Shown here in pieces: positions 35,439 through 45,477 of a DNA stretch of 64,000 nucleotides. The stretch is taken from the NCBI GenBank assembly GCA_945876745.1, contig CAMCPL010000007.1:49489-113488 (forward strand). Direction: 5' to 3'. The translations under genes and the position numbers were made by a program. The DNA is from an uncultured Clostridia bacterium. GTDB lineage: Bacteria; Bacillota; Clostridia; Oscillospirales; Acutalibacteraceae. Below the pieces are notes generated by a model. That model was not told the DNA's origin, made no database searches, and was given only the letters and a program-made list of their open reading frames with translations. Every line of letters begins with the position of its first letter. Position 1 is the stretch's first letter.

Positions 35439-36677
35439 GTGAAAAAAATAATATCTTTAATAATTCTTATTTCAACCTTACTTTGCTCATGCTCCGCACC
35501 TCAAAAATCGGTCGAAAATAAGTTGGTAGAAACAGAGTCGAAATACATAAAAGCAATTTGGATTTCTTATTATGAGCTGTCGGAATTTACGTCAAATAAA
35601 TCGGAAAAAGAGTTTACTCAAAGTATATCAAAATCCTTCGACAATCTTAATAATCAGGGCTTTAATACCGTTATCGTTCAGGTAAGACCCTGCGCCGACG
35701 CTTTTTATAAGTCCGATATTTTTCCCGTTAGTATCTATTTTAACGGCATACAGGGCGGAGAAATGGATTATGACCCGCTTCAAATAATGTGCGAATGTGC
35801 AAAAAGCAGTTCGCTTCGTATTGAAGCATGGATAAACCCTTACAGAGTAAGTCAGGATGATGATATTTCAAAGCTGTGCGAGGAAAATATAGCTGCAAAA
35901 TGGCTGAATAATGATGATAAAAAATCAAATGTTGTTGTTTGTGATAATAAGATTTTTTTCAATCCTGCAAGTGACGATGTGAAAAAAATTGTGATAAAAG
36001 GCGTTGAAGAAATAGTAAAAAACTATGATATTGACGGTATACATTTTGACGATTATTTTTATCCTACAACGGACGAAAGCATTGATGAAAACGAATTTTT
36101 GTCATATAAGGAAAGCGGTGGTGAGTTGCTACTTGATGATTGGCGGCGTGAAAATGTTTCAGACTTGATAAAAAAAGTATATAGCACTGTTAAAAAAATC
36201 AAAACGCAGGTTGTATTCGGAGTAAGTCCCGCATCAAATATTGAGAAGAACTATAATACGCTTTATGCCGATGTTGAAAAATGGGTAAGGGAAGACGGAT
36301 ATATTGATTATATTTGTCCGCAGATTTATTTCGGTTTCAAAAACGTATATCAACCTTTTATGCAAACAGTTAAAAAATGGAAAAAGCTGTGTGAAAATAC
36401 GAGTACAACCCTCTATATAGGACTACCTCTTTATAAATCCGGACAATTGGACGATTATGCTTCAACTGAAGATGACGAAGCAAAAAATGAATTTGTTAAT
36501 AATTCAAATATTATTGCGCGCCAGATTAGATATATTGAAAAAATCGAAAGTATAAAAGGATACTTCGTCTTTTCATATTCCTATCTTGAAAAGCAGGAAT
36601 GCGAAGAAGAAGTATCCCAAATGTATGAAGCTATGCAAGACAGCAATCTTCTTTTCCGTCTACTGCCGATACAGTAA
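35439..36677 (+). CDS. GHL10/DUF187 family glycoside hydrolase-like lipoprotein
   Basis: 412 residues from the GTG at 35439, with GGGAAG eight bases upstream. Signal peptide and lipobox (LLCSC) then a TIM-barrel-like domain: AIWISYYELSEF, NTVIVQVRPCADAFY, RIEAWINPYRV and IDGIHFDDYFYP are family blocks. Probably acts on cell-envelope polysaccharide at the cell surface; substrate unknown. Its 3' end overlaps that of mtaB on the other strand by 47 bases. Confidence 0.87.
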   Translation: MKKIISLIILISTLLCSCSAPQKSVENKLVETESKYIKAIWISYYELSEFTSNKSEKEFTQSISKSFDNLNNQGFNTVIVQVRPCADAFYKSDIFPVSIYFNGIQGGEMDYDPLQIMCECAKSSSLRIEAWINPYRVSQDDDISKLCEENIAAKWLNNDDKKSNVVVCDNKIFFNPASDDVKKIVIKGVEEIVKNYDIDGIHFDDYFYPTTDESIDENEFLSYKESGGELLLDDWRRENVSDLIKKVYSTVKKIKTQVVFGVSPASNIEKNYNTLYADVEKWVREDGYIDYICPQIYFGFKNVYQPFMQTVKKWKKLCENTSTTLYIGLPLYKSGQLDDYASTEDDEAKNEFVNNSNIIARQIRYIEKIESIKGYFVFSYSYLEKQECEEEVSQMYEAMQDSNLLFRLLPIQ

Positions 36678-37917
36678 CTTCAAGCTCTAAGCCAATAACA
36701 TCTCTGTTGAATTTCGCTTTAACAGGGATGTAATTTTTTGTATACCCCTGATAAAAGCCGTCTTTTGTCCTTGCTTCAAAAAGAACCTTTTGCTTTGTAC
36801 CTATTAACGAGTTGAAGTATTCAATTCGCTGAATGTTTGTTTGTTCAATCATAATTGCGGCACGTTTTTCTTTTTCGAAACGTGGAACATTGTCGCCCTT
36901 TCTCGAAGCCACAGTACCTTCACGCTCGGAATACGGAAAAACGTGTACCTTCTCAAAATTAATTTTCTTAACAAATTCGAGAGATTGTTTGAAATCTACA
37001 TCACTCTCGTTATTAAAGCCAACCATAATATCGGTTGTAAGCGTTGCATCGGGAAAAACGCTTCTTAATTTGTCGCAAAGCTCCTTAAATTCAGCAGAAT
37101 TGTAATGTCTGTTCATTTCCTTGAGAGTTTTGTCACATCCGCTTTGCAGAGAAATGTGAAATTGAGGACAAAACTTTTCATATTTTGACATACCCTCTAT
37201 AATTTCGTCTGTAATATGATCGGGCTCAAGAGAACCTAATCTTATACGCATTATATTCTCGTTTTCATTACAAATTCTTATTGCGTCGACAATATTGAAA
37301 TTCTGACCCTTGCCGTATGAAGAAAGATTTATACCGACTAAAACAACCTCTTTTATTCCGTTTTTTGCAAGTGTGTCAATTTCTTCTTTTAGCTCGTCAA
37401 GTGATTTACTTCTTACTCTGCCTCTTGACATCGGAATAATACAATAAGAACAAAACCTGTCGCAACCGTCTTCAATTTTTACAAAAGCTCTTATTCTCTC
37501 ATTGAAATGAGATATTTTGCATTTTGTAAAATCGTCTCCTGCTTGATGCTTTTCTATTTTTACAGTGCGATTATGGGTGATATTATACTCGTTAATCAAA
37601 TTGAGTATGTCGTCGTTATTTTTATTTGACAAAACGATGTCTGCCTGCTCAAGCTCCTGTGCCTGTTTGGGAAAAGCCTGTGGCATACAGCCGGTAAGAA
37701 TAACTGTTGAATCGGGGTGCAACCGTTTGAATTTTCTGACATTTTGACGTGTTTTTTGGTCAGCGGTAGAAGTAACAGTACAGGAATTAATAATATAGTA
37801 ATCTGCATGCTCATTAGGTTGGACAATTTCAAAGCCTGCATTTTTCAGCATTTCAGCCATATATTCTGTTTCGTATTGATTTACCTTGCAACCAAGTGTA
37901 TAAAAAGCCGCTTTCAT
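36631..37917 (-). CDS. mtaB: MtaB, tRNA t6A37 methylthiotransferase
   Basis: 428 residues. Radical SAM enzyme that adds a methylthio group to t6A37 in tRNA. N-terminal MTTase domain with GCKVNQYE and Cys at the second and third cluster positions, radical SAM motif CDRFCSYC, and a C-terminal TRAM domain. Distinguished from MiaB and RimO by the GCKVNQYE start and IIPMSRGRVRS block. Confidence 0.93.
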   Translation of the reverse strand: MKAAFYTLGCKVNQYETEYMAEMLKNAGFEIVQPNEHADYYIINSCTVTSTADQKTRQNVRKFKRLHPDSTVILTGCMPQAFPKQAQELEQADIVLSNKNNDDILNLINEYNITHNRTVKIEKHQAGDDFTKCKISHFNERIRAFVKIEDGCDRFCSYCIIPMSRGRVRSKSLDELKEEIDTLAKNGIKEVVLVGINLSSYGKGQNFNIVDAIRICNENENIMRIRLGSLEPDHITDEIIEGMSKYEKFCPQFHISLQSGCDKTLKEMNRHYNSAEFKELCDKLRSVFPDATLTTDIMVGFNNESDVDFKQSLEFVKKINFEKVHVFPYSEREGTVASRKGDNVPRFEKEKRAAIMIEQTNIQRIEYFNSLIGTKQKVLFEARTKDGFYQGYTKNYIPVKAKFNRDVIGLELEVTVSAVDGKEDCCLA

Positions 37918-38005
37918 TATGTACCTCTGAATAAATTTTTGTATATTATATCAAATCGTTGTTATTTATACAATCCTTTTTGAATATAAAATAGTGGTGA
38001 TATTT

Positions 38006-39148
38006 ATGAAAAAAATAATAGTATTCGTTTTGTCTTTTTCGCTTCTCTTTTGTACACCTATGTCTGTGTGCGCCGGTCAAATGCTTGTTGATGACGAAAA
38101 CATAAAAGCTAAATCGGTAGTCCTTTTGGATATGGACAGTAGGGAAGTACTGTATGCCAAAAACGAAAATGAGGAGCTTTCTCCTGCCTCTGTAACAAAA
38201 ATTATGTCGCTATTATTGATTATGCAAGCCCTTGATAACGGTAAGATCAGTCTTGACGACAAGGTTGTTGCCTCAAAGGATGCAGTTGCGATGGGCGGCT
38301 CACAGATATGGCTTGAGGTCGGAGAAGAAATGACTGTAGATGAGCTGCTTAAGGCTGTTGTTATTGCGAGTGCAAATGATGCTTGTACGGCACTCGGCGA
38401 GCTTGTCGGCGGTTCAGGAGTAGGCTTTGTAAAAATGATGAATGACGAAGTAAGAAATCTTGGGCTAAAGCATACAAATTTTGAAAATTGCACGGGACTT
38501 GACGATGATGTTAAGGCTCACTATTCGAGTGCTTACGATTTGGCGCTTATTGCCTGCGAGGTTATGAAATATGAACAGGTAACGCAGTATACGACCGTAT
38601 GGCTTGATTCGCTTCGTGAGGGTAAAACCGAGCTGAATAATACTAATAAGCTCGTCAATACATATGAGGGCATAACAGGTCTTAAAACAGGTACTACATC
38701 AAATGCTGGGTTTTGTATTTGTGCAACGGCAAGCAGAAATGATATGAATCTCGTAGCGGTAGTTTTGGGTAGTAATACAAGTCAGGACAGATTTGATACC
38801 GCAGCATATCTTCTTGATATGGGCTTTGCAAATTACAAATCAGTATCTTTAGAGCTTGACAATGAGCAAATAAAAGATATAAGAGTTAATAACGGAACAA
38901 CAAAGTGCATAAAGCCTGTATACAGTTCAGATGAAAAAATAACAATAAGCAATGATAACAGTGAGTTGACGTATAATTACAATATACCAAAATCTGTCAA
39001 TGCACCGATAAAAAAGGGAGACGTGCTTGCAAGTGTTGAAGTGTGCTGCGGTGATGAGCTTGTAAAAACAATAAATTTATACTCACCACAGGACGTAGAC
39101 AGGATTACTTTCAGGCAGATATTTTTAAGATTATTAAAAAAGATTTGA
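38006..39148 (+). CDS. D-alanyl-D-alanine carboxypeptidase (DacF/PBP5-like)
   Basis: 380 residues from the ATG at 38006 with GTGGTGA upstream. Signal peptide cleaved near residue 23 (VCAG). Active-site motifs SVTK (Ser62, Lys65), SAN and KTGT. The C-terminal domain ends with an amphipathic, hydrophobic stretch that should anchor it to the outer face of the membrane. Trims peptidoglycan pentapeptides. Could be the sporulation-specific DacF or the vegetative enzyme. Confidence 0.93.
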   Translation: MKKIIVFVLSFSLLFCTPMSVCAGQMLVDDENIKAKSVVLLDMDSREVLYAKNENEELSPASVTKIMSLLLIMQALDNGKISLDDKVVASKDAVAMGGSQIWLEVGEEMTVDELLKAVVIASANDACTALGELVGGSGVGFVKMMNDEVRNLGLKHTNFENCTGLDDDVKAHYSSAYDLALIACEVMKYEQVTQYTTVWLDSLREGKTELNNTNKLVNTYEGITGLKTGTTSNAGFCICATASRNDMNLVAVVLGSNTSQDRFDTAAYLLDMGFANYKSVSLELDNEQIKDIRVNNGTTKCIKPVYSSDEKITISNDNSELTYNYNIPKSVNAPIKKGDVLASVEVCCGDELVKTINLYSPQDVDRITFRQIFLRLLKKI

Positions 39149-39155
39149 ATAAATG

Positions 39156-39184
39156 TTGATTTTTGTACAAAGGTGTAGTATTAT
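39156..39184 (+). promoter_or_regulatory. sigma-A-type promoter for pgi
   Basis: TTGATT (39156-39161), 17-base spacer, TATTAT (39179-39184), about 47 bases before the start codon. Confidence 0.55.
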
Positions 39185-39233
39185 ATAAAACAATATGGTT
39201 AAAATTAATATAATATATTAAAGAGGTATAATG

Positions 39234-40577
39234 ATGTCTGTAAAATTTAATGCAACATACAGCGAAAGCATTGTTTCCGCTTCTGATATTAATAATATTG
39301 CACCCAAGGCAGTCGACGCTATGAAAACTCTTATGTCTGCAACAGGTGAGGGAAACGACTTTTTAGGCTGGATTAATCTTCCGAGAGACTATGACAAGGA
39401 AGAATTTTCGAGAATTAAGAAATCAGCTGAATTTATAAAGAACAATGCCGATGTTCTTATTGTAATAGGAATCGGAGGCTCATATCTCGGTGCAAGAGCC
39501 GTAATTGAGGCTTGTAAATCTGCTAATTATAATCTTCTTGCAAAAGATACGCCGCAGATTTTGTTTATCGGTAATTCTATCAGCCCGTCTTCACTCAACG
39601 ATATTGTATCATTGTGCGAGGGTAAGGATGTTTGCGTAAATGTAATCTCAAAAAGCGGTACTACAACTGAGCCGGCTATTGCTTTCAGAGTATTCAGAGA
39701 GCTTATTAATTCAAAGTACTCGCCTGAAGAAGCAAAGAAGAGAATTTTCTGTACCACCGATGCAAACAAAGGTACACTCAAAGAGCTCGCAGATAAAGAA
39801 GGATATGAAACTTTTGTTGTACCCGACGATGTCGGCGGCAGATTCAGCGTTCTTACAGCAGTAGGACTTCTTCCGATTGCTGTTGCAGGTATAGATATTG
39901 ACGCTCTTATGAACGGCGCTTTTGACGCTATGAACGAGCTTTGCAGCGAGAATTTAGACGAAAATCCCTGCCTTAAGTACGCAGCAGTAAGAAATTGCTT
40001 CTATAATAAGGGCAAAAAGCTCGAATGTTTTGTATCCTACGAGCCTGATATGGCCATGTTTAACGAGTGGTTAAAGCAGTTGTTCGGCGAGAGTGAGGGC
40101 AAGGACGGAAAAGGACTGTTTCCTGTATCGTGCGTATTTTCTACCGATTTACATTCACTTGGTCAGTATATTCAGGAATCGGGAGGCGAGCTTATGTTTG
40201 AGACAGTTGTTTCATTCAAAAACTGCCTTAACGATTATGTTATAGAAGAACAAGAGGGAAATATTGACGGTCTTAACTTCCTTGCAGGCGAAAAAATGAG
40301 CCTTGTAAATGACAAAGCAAGACTCGGCACCTTGCTTGCTCATACTAACGGCGGAGTAGGAAATCTTATTGTCGAAGCTGAAAAAAAGGCGGAATATGAA
40401 ATAGGTTATTTAATTTATTTCTTTGAAAAAGCGTGTGCAATTTCCGGCTATATTTTGGGCGTAAACCCGTTTAATCAGCCGGGTGTAGAGAAATATAAGA
40501 AGAATATGTTTGCACTTTTAGGCAAGCCCGGTTACGAAAGTGAAAAAGAAAACCTTGAAAAACAATTAGGTTTATGA
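39234..40577 (+). CDS. pgi: glucose-6-phosphate isomerase
   Basis: 447 residues. Interconverts glucose 6-phosphate and fructose 6-phosphate. [25 protein letters not shown] and the C-terminal [12 protein letters not shown] blocks identify the shorter bacterial/archaeal-like PGI class. The second of two adjacent ATG codons (39234) is preferred by spacing from AGAGGT. Confidence 0.97.
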   Translation: MSVKFNATYSESIVSASDINNIAPKAVDAMKTLMSATGEGNDFLGWINLPRDYDKEEFSRIKKSAEFIKNNADVLIVIGIGGSYLGARAVIEACKSANYNLLAKDTPQILFIGNSISPSSLNDIVSLCEGKDVCVNVISKSGTTTEPAIAFRVFRELINSKYSPEEAKKRIFCTTDANKGTLKELADKEGYETFVVPDDVGGRFSVLTAVGLLPIAVAGIDIDALMNGAFDAMNELCSENLDENPCLKYAAVRNCFYNKGKKLECFVSYEPDMAMFNEWLKQLFGESEGKDGKGLFPVSCVFSTDLHSLGQYIQESGGELMFETVVSFKNCLNDYVIEEQEGNIDGLNFLAGEKMSLVNDKARLGTLLAHTNGGVGNLIVEAEKKAEYEIGYLIYFFEKACAISGYILGVNPFNQPGVEKYKKNMFALLGKPGYESEKENLEKQLGL

Positions 40578-40622
40578 TATGATGTACTAAAGAGTTATTT
40601 ACCTATATGGGAGGAAATAAAA

Positions 40623-41039
40623 ATGATTAAACTTATTATTGGCAACAAGGGTGCCGGAAAAACAAAGAAATTGATTGATCTCGTTAATTCCTGCGTTGAA
40701 AATTCGGACGGAAACATTGTTTGCATCGAAAAAGAACCGAAGCTTACATACGATGTTTCTTCAAAAGCTCGTTTGCTTGAAACCGAAACCTACGCAATCA
40801 ACGGACATAAGGCTTTCTTTGGCTTTCTTGCAGGTATCTGTGCCGGTAACTACGATGTTACAGACGTGCTTGTAGACGCTACCTTCAAGATTGTCGGCAG
40901 AGATTACAGTAAGCTTCCGCAATTCTTTGAGATGCTTTCGGGCTTGAGCGAGGCTTCCGATGTTGATTTTTATTTCACAATCAGCTGTGATAAAGAGGAG
41001 CTTCCTGTAGAAATCTTTGATTACTGCGAAGAAATCTGA
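40623..41039 (+). CDS. small P-loop protein, function unknown
   Basis: 138 residues with a GGGAGGAAA SD. The N-terminus KLIIGNKGAGKTKKLIDL is a Walker A motif; DVLVDATFKIVG may be Walker B-like. Too short for a full kinase or AAA domain. Related proteins are widespread in Clostridia. Its own terminator follows. Function unknown. Confidence 0.8.
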   Translation: MIKLIIGNKGAGKTKKLIDLVNSCVENSDGNIVCIEKEPKLTYDVSSKARLLETETYAINGHKAFFGFLAGICAGNYDVTDVLVDATFKIVGRDYSKLPQFFEMLSGLSEASDVDFYFTISCDKEELPVEIFDYCEEI

Positions 41040-41047
41040 CTTATTAG

Positions 41048-41080
41048 GACACACTCTTAACAGGGTGTGTCATTTTTTTT
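41048..41080 (+). terminator. Rho-independent terminator after the P-loop gene
   Basis: Stem GACACAC (41048-41054) with GTGTGTC (41065-41071), then eight T. Confidence 0.9.
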
Positions 41081-41090
41081 CGTTTTTCTA

Positions 41091-41119
41091 TTGACAAAAA
41101 GGCTCTTAATATATATAAT
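41091..41119 (+). promoter_or_regulatory. consensus sigma-A promoter for the yceD-like gene and rpmF
   Basis: TTGACA (41091-41096), 17-base spacer, TATAAT (41114-41119): a perfect match. It drives a ribosomal protein operon. Confidence 0.9.
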
Positions 41120-41148
41120 ACTAAAAGTGCAAACTTGAGGTGAAATAT

Positions 41149-41652
41149 ATGCAGCTCGATTTTACAAATCTCTTTAATTCGTCTAACGAAATTATTAATG
41201 TTGATTATGTTTTTTGTGATAACGAATTTTTGTACGGTACCTATAACCCACTCAAAAACGGTGCCGTTGTAAAAGGAAAAGCCTATCAAAAGGTTGGCAT
41301 TGTATATTTAGACCTCGAAGTAGATTTCGATTTTTACGGCTCGTGCGACAGATGTGCCGACGATATCGAAAAACATTTTTCCTTTGCGCTGAATAAAATT
41401 ATTGTCCAAAAGATGGAAAACGAAAACGACGATTACGATAATTACATAGTTGTCGAAAACAACAGCCTTGATTTGGACGAATTAGTCGGTGAGGAAATTC
41501 AGTTGTTTTTGCCTGCAAAAATGCTTTGCAAAGAGGATTGCAGGGGATTGTGCCAAAATTGCGGCAAAAACCTAAATTATGAAAAATGCGAATGTGCCAA
41601 AGAAATCGACCCAAGGTTGGCGGCTTTGTCGGATTTGCTAATTGATGAGTAA
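41149..41652 (+). CDS. DUF177/YceD family protein
   Basis: 167 residues from the ATG at 41149, with GAGGTGA upstream. C-terminal Cys cluster LCKEDCRGLCQNCGKNL...KCEC is typical of the clostridial form. The family is linked to rpmF and, in other species, to 23S rRNA accumulation. Here rpmF follows 33 bases later. Confidence 0.9.
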   Translation: MQLDFTNLFNSSNEIINVDYVFCDNEFLYGTYNPLKNGAVVKGKAYQKVGIVYLDLEVDFDFYGSCDRCADDIEKHFSFALNKIIVQKMENENDDYDNYIVVENNSLDLDELVGEEIQLFLPAKMLCKEDCRGLCQNCGKNLNYEKCECAKEIDPRLAALSDLLIDE

Positions 41653-41685
41653 ACTAACTTGTTTTTATAATAAGGAGGAATTGAA

Positions 41686-41865
41686 ATGGCAGTACCAGCA
41701 AGAAGAACAGGTAAAGCAAGAAAGAATAAGAGACGCTCAAGTGTGTGGAAGGCAGAGGCTCCGACACTTGTTAAGTGCCCTAACTGCAAAGAGTACACAG
41801 TACCTCACAAGGTATGTGCTAACTGCGGCTTCTACAAGGGTCAAGAAGTTATCAGCAAGGACTAA
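41686..41865 (+). CDS. rpmF: 50S ribosomal protein L32
   Basis: 59 residues, start MAVPARRTGKARKNKRRS. It has an AAGGAGG SD. The zinc-binding form: CPNC and CANC pairs. Its own terminator follows. Confidence 0.98.
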   Translation: MAVPARRTGKARKNKRRSSVWKAEAPTLVKCPNCKEYTVPHKVCANCGFYKGQEVISKD

Positions 41866-41878
41866 TTGTTGAGTATAC

Positions 41879-41906
41879 GGCGGCTTTTATTAAGCCGCCT
41901 TTCTTG
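41879..41906 (+). terminator. Rho-independent terminator after rpmF
   Basis: Stem GGCGGCTT (41879-41886) with AAGCCGCC (41892-41899), five-base loop, then TTTCTTG. Confidence 0.88.
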
Positions 41907-41939
41907 TTATTATAAAATCTTTTGCAAGGAGGAAGCATT

Positions 41940-43271
41940 ATGTCAAAGCCGGTAGTTGCGATTGTCGGACGACCTAACGTCGGAAAATCCACACTTTTCA
42001 ACAAGCTTATAGGCGAGCGACTTTCTATTGTTGACGATACTCCGGGAGTTACACGTGATCGAATTTACGGTGAATGTGAGTGGCTCAACAATAAATTTTT
42101 GCTTATTGACACAGGCGGTATTGAGCCTAAAAGCGATGATGTAATTTTATCTCAAATGAGAACTCAGGCACAGCTTGCTATTGAAACGGCTGATGTAATT
42201 ATATTTGTAACCGATTTGAGATGCGGCGTTGTGTCTTCCGATTATGAGGTTGCCTCAATGCTCCAAAAGAGTAACAAGCCTATTGTGCTATGCGTAAATA
42301 AATGTGACAGCGTCGGTGTACCGGAGCCTGAATTTTACGAGTTTTATAATCTCGGTATAGGCGACCCGTTCGGTGTTTCCGCCACACACGGTCACGGTAC
42401 GGGCGACTTGCTCGATGAAGTTGTAAAATATTTTCCCGAAGCTCAGGAAGACAGCGAGGACGACGAAGAGGTAATTAATGTTGCCGTTATCGGTAAACCA
42501 AACGTAGGAAAATCCTCGCTCGTTAACCGTATCAGCGGTACCAACCGAGCAATTGTCAGCAATATTGCAGGCACAACAAGGGATACAACCGACACCTTTA
42601 TTGAAAACGAATTCGGAAAATTCAATTTTATTGATACAGCAGGACTGCGAAGAAAAAGCCGTGTTAATGATAATATAGAAAAGTACAGTATTATCCGTGC
42701 AAGAATGGCTGTCGAAAGAGCTAATGTTTGCGTAATTATGATAGATGCAACCGAAGGCTTTACCGAACAGGATAGCAAGGTTGCAGGCATTGCGCTTGAA
42801 CAGGGTAAGGCTTGTATTATTGCCGTTAACAAATGGGACGCACTTGAAAAAGATGGAAACACAATGAAAGAGTTTAGAGATAAGCTCGCAGTTGATTTTT
42901 CATTTATGAGCTATGCTCCCGTAATATTCATTTCGGCAAAGACAGGGCAGAGAATTGATAAGCTTTTTGAAAAAATAGTATATGTTCATTCTCAAAACTC
43001 AATGCGTATTTCAACAGGTAAGCTCAACGAGGTTTTAGGTGTTGCGACTGCAAGAGTTCAACCGCCGACCGATAAGGGAAAGCGGCTTAAGATTTACTAT
43101 ATGACTCAGGCGTCTACAAGACCGCCCACATTCGTATTTTTTGTTAACAACAAGGAGTTGTTCCATTTTTCGTATCAACGTTATCTTGAAAATCAAATCA
43201 GAGATATCTTCGGTTTAGAGGGTACTCCTGTAAGATTTTTAATAAGAGAGAGAAACGAGGGCAAAAAATGA
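41940..43271 (+). CDS. der: Der (EngA), double-GTPase ribosome assembly factor
   Basis: 443 residues from the ATG at 41940 with AAGGAGG upstream. Two GTPase domains: GRPNVGKST/DTGG/NKCD near the N-terminus, and GKPNVGKSS/DTAG/NKWD in the middle. A KH-like C-terminal domain follows. Needed for 50S assembly. Overlaps plsY by four bases. Confidence 0.98.
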   Translation: MSKPVVAIVGRPNVGKSTLFNKLIGERLSIVDDTPGVTRDRIYGECEWLNNKFLLIDTGGIEPKSDDVILSQMRTQAQLAIETADVIIFVTDLRCGVVSSDYEVASMLQKSNKPIVLCVNKCDSVGVPEPEFYEFYNLGIGDPFGVSATHGHGTGDLLDEVVKYFPEAQEDSEDDEEVINVAVIGKPNVGKSSLVNRISGTNRAIVSNIAGTTRDTTDTFIENEFGKFNFIDTAGLRRKSRVNDNIEKYSIIRARMAVERANVCVIMIDATEGFTEQDSKVAGIALEQGKACIIAVNKWDALEKDGNTMKEFRDKLAVDFSFMSYAPVIFISAKTGQRIDKLFEKIVYVHSQNSMRISTGKLNEVLGVATARVQPPTDKGKRLKIYYMTQASTRPPTFVFFVNNKELFHFSYQRYLENQIRDIFGLEGTPVRFLIRERNEGKK

Positions 43272-43921
43272 TAATTATTAAGCTTGTAATTGTTGCTATA
43301 ATTTCTTATCTTCTGGGCAGCTGTAATTTCGGCGTAATAATTTCAAAATCACTAAAAAAAGGGGATATTCGTGAAAGCGGTTCCGGTAATGCAGGAACAA
43401 CAAATATGATGAGAACCTACGGGAAAACACTCGGAATACTAACAATCATAGGGGATATCGTAAAGGTTTTTGTAGCCATTTGGCTTGCGTTCAAAATTAT
43501 GAGCGTTGAAGAAACAAAAATGATTTTTGACAGAATTTCCGACAATCCTCAATACGTGCTGAAATCCTTTGCAGGACTTTTTGCCGTTGCGGGTCATATC
43601 TTTCCTTGCTTCTTCAAATTTAAGGGCGGTAAGGGCGTTGCAACAAGCGGCGGAATGGTTATAATGATTGATTGGCGAATAGCATTAATTTTGTTTGCTA
43701 TATTTGTTTTGACAATTTTGATTACAAGATACGTAAGCCTCGGCTCAATTATTATGGCTGTATTGTATCCTGTGTTTATGGGATTGTTCCACAAGGATGC
43801 AGGACTTGTGATTATTTCTCTTGTTTTCACCTTGATTGTTGTAACGGCTCACAGAGAGAATATTAAAAAGTTGATTAATCATACCGAAAACAAAATAGGA
43901 AGCAAAAATAAAAAAGCGTAG
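43268..43921 (+). CDS. plsY: PlsY, glycerol-3-phosphate acyltransferase
   Basis: 217 residues, five or six membrane helices. First step of phospholipid synthesis, from acyl-phosphate. Family motifs SGNAGTTNMMRTYG and KFKGGKGVATSGG. der-plsY order is frequent in Clostridia. Confidence 0.97.
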   Translation: MIIIKLVIVAIISYLLGSCNFGVIISKSLKKGDIRESGSGNAGTTNMMRTYGKTLGILTIIGDIVKVFVAIWLAFKIMSVEETKMIFDRISDNPQYVLKSFAGLFAVAGHIFPCFFKFKGGKGVATSGGMVIMIDWRIALILFAIFVLTILITRYVSLGSIIMAVLYPVFMGLFHKDAGLVIISLVFTLIVVTAHRENIKKLINHTENKIGSKNKKA

Positions 43922-43943
43922 AAGATTCTGCGCTTTTTGTTTT
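43911..43943 (+). terminator. terminator overlapping the plsY stop codon
   Basis: AAAAAGCGTAGAA with its imperfect complement to 43938, then TTTTTGTTTTTT. The TAG stop is inside the stem. Confidence 0.8.
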
Positions 43944-43944
43944 T

Positions 43945-43976
43945 TCAAAAAAATAAACCGTCCAAACGAACGGTTT
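43945..43976 (-). terminator. Rho-independent terminator after rpmB
   Basis: Minus-strand stem AAACCGT/ACGGTTT (43976-43970 with 43961-43955) followed by ATTTTTTT. Confidence 0.85.
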
Positions 43977-43993
43977 TATCTTTTGTAATTAAA

Positions 43994-44179
43994 TTACGCT
44001 CTTTCTACCTTACCTGAACGAAGGCATCTTGTGCAAACATATACTCTCTTTGGAGAGCCGTTAACTACAGCCTTTACTCTCTTGATGTTAGGCTTCCAGG
44101 TTCTGTTTGATCTTCTGTGTGAGTGCGATACCTTGATACCGAATGACATTTCCTTGCCACAGTATTCACATTTAGCCAT
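43994..44179 (-). CDS. rpmB: 50S ribosomal protein L28
   Basis: 61 residues from the ATG at 44179, with AAGGAGGTG upstream. [11 protein letters not shown] at the N-terminus and [11 protein letters not shown] near the C-terminus give the zinc-binding Cys pairs. Monocistronic with its own promoter and terminator. Confidence 0.98.
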   Translation of the reverse strand: MAKCEYCGKEMSFGIKVSHSHRRSNRTWKPNIKRVKAVVNGSPKRVYVCTRCLRSGKVERA

Positions 44180-44214
44180 TTGCGAACACCTCCTTAAAAA
44201 TTTACAACGCATAT

Positions 44215-44243
44215 ATATTAACAGAAAGTTTCACAAAATGCAA
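44215..44243 (-). promoter_or_regulatory. sigma-A-type promoter for rpmB
   Basis: Minus-strand TTGCAT (44243-44238), 17-base spacer, TAATAT (44220-44215), 36 bases before the ATG. Confidence 0.75.
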
Positions 44244-44301
44244 GCATTTTTTTAAGTTTTTTCAAAACTGTGTAATTTATAGTACAAAATTATATATTTT
44301 C

Positions 44302-44330
44302 TTGATTTTATGCCCTATATTTAGTATAAT
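44302..44330 (+). promoter_or_regulatory. sigma-A-type promoter for recA
   Basis: TTGATT (44302-44307), 17-base spacer, TATAAT (44325-44330), 35 bases before the recA ATG. No clear LexA box of the GAAC-N4-GTTC type was seen near it. Confidence 0.75.
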
Positions 44331-44364
44331 ATATAAGAAATTATCAAAAACGGAGGACACTCTA

Positions 44365-45477
44365 ATGGCTGATAAAAAAGCAAACGATAAAAAGGCGGCA
44401 CTTGATTCTGCCTTAAAGCAAATTGAAAAGCAATTCGGCGCAGGTGCAGTTATGCGTTTGGGCGAAAATACACACTTAAAGGTTGACGCTATATCAACCG
44501 GCTCGCTGACTCTTGATTTGGCAACAGGTATCGGCGGTTTACCGAGAGGAAGAATAATCGAAATTTACGGTCCCGAATCATCAGGTAAAACAACGCTTGC
44601 ACTTCATTGCGTTGCCGAAGCACAAAAGCAGGGCGGGGAAGCTGCGTTTATAGATGCAGAGCACGCACTCGACCCAACATACGCAAAGGCACTCGGCGTT
44701 GACGTCGATTCTCTCTTGGTTTCTCAACCGGATAACGGAGAACAGGCGCTTGAAATTACGGAACAGCTCGTAAGAAGCGGTGCTATCGACATAATCGTTG
44801 TTGACTCAGTTGCGGCACTTGTTCCGAGAAGCGAGATGGAGGGCGATATGGGTGACTCTCATGTCGGCTTGCACGCTCGTCTTATGTCACAGGCATTGCG
44901 TAAGCTCACAGGTGCGATTAATAAGTCAAATTGTATTATTATCTTCATAAATCAGCTTCGTGAAAAGGTTGGCGTTATTTACGGCAATCCTGAGGTTACA
45001 ACAGGCGGTAGAGCGCTCAAATTCTATTCGTCTATGAGAATTGATGTAAGAAAGGTTGAGCAGCTTAAGGCAACGGGTAATGAGTTTATTGGCTCGCGAA
45101 CAAGAGCAAAAATCGTTAAGAACAAGGTTGCTCCGCCGTTCAAGCAGGCTGAATTTGATATTCTTTACGGAACAGGAATTGACAAAATCGGAGAAATCGC
45201 AGACTTGTCCGTTACACTCGGAATTGTTAACAAAAGCGGTTCCTGGTTTACATACGGTGAAAACAGATTCCAGGGTAAGGATAAGCTCAAGGAATTAATT
45301 AAGAACAATCCGGATATTCAAAAGGAGCTTGAAAAACAAATTGTCGACGCACTTGCAAAGACAAACGAAGTACAAAGCTCTCCAAAGAATGACGAGCCCG
45401 AAGAAAAGCCCGTCGTTACTCAAACAAGAGCTGCCGCAAGAGCAAAGCTCGACATTGCCATTGACGACGAAGACTGA
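44365..45477 (+). CDS. recA: RecA recombinase
   Basis: 370 residues from the ATG at 44365, with CGGAGG upstream. Walker [10 protein letters not shown], the [19 protein letters not shown] loop-1 region and loop 2 near [10 protein letters not shown] are intact. Central to homologous recombination and the SOS response. One-base overlap with recX. Confidence 0.99.
   Translation: MADKKANDKKAALDSALKQIEKQFGAGAVMRLGENTHLKVDAISTGSLTLDLATGIGGLPRGRIIEIYGPESSGKTTLALHCVAEAQKQGGEAAFIDAEHALDPTYAKALGVDVDSLLVSQPDNGEQALEITEQLVRSGAIDIIVVDSVAALVPRSEMEGDMGDSHVGLHARLMSQALRKLTGAINKSNCIIIFINQLREKVGVIYGNPEVTTGGRALKFYSSMRIDVRKVEQLKATGNEFIGSRTRAKIVKNKVAPPFKQAEFDILYGTGIDKIGEIADLSVTLGIVNKSGSWFTYGENRFQGKDKLKELIKNNPDIQKELEKQIVDALAKTNEVQSSPKNDEPEEKPVVTQTRAAARAKLDIAIDDED

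Noticed and set aside
44180..44364. LexA box controlling recA
   Set aside because: No GAAC-N4-GTTC-like site found near the recA promoter; SOS control cannot be claimed from this stretch.
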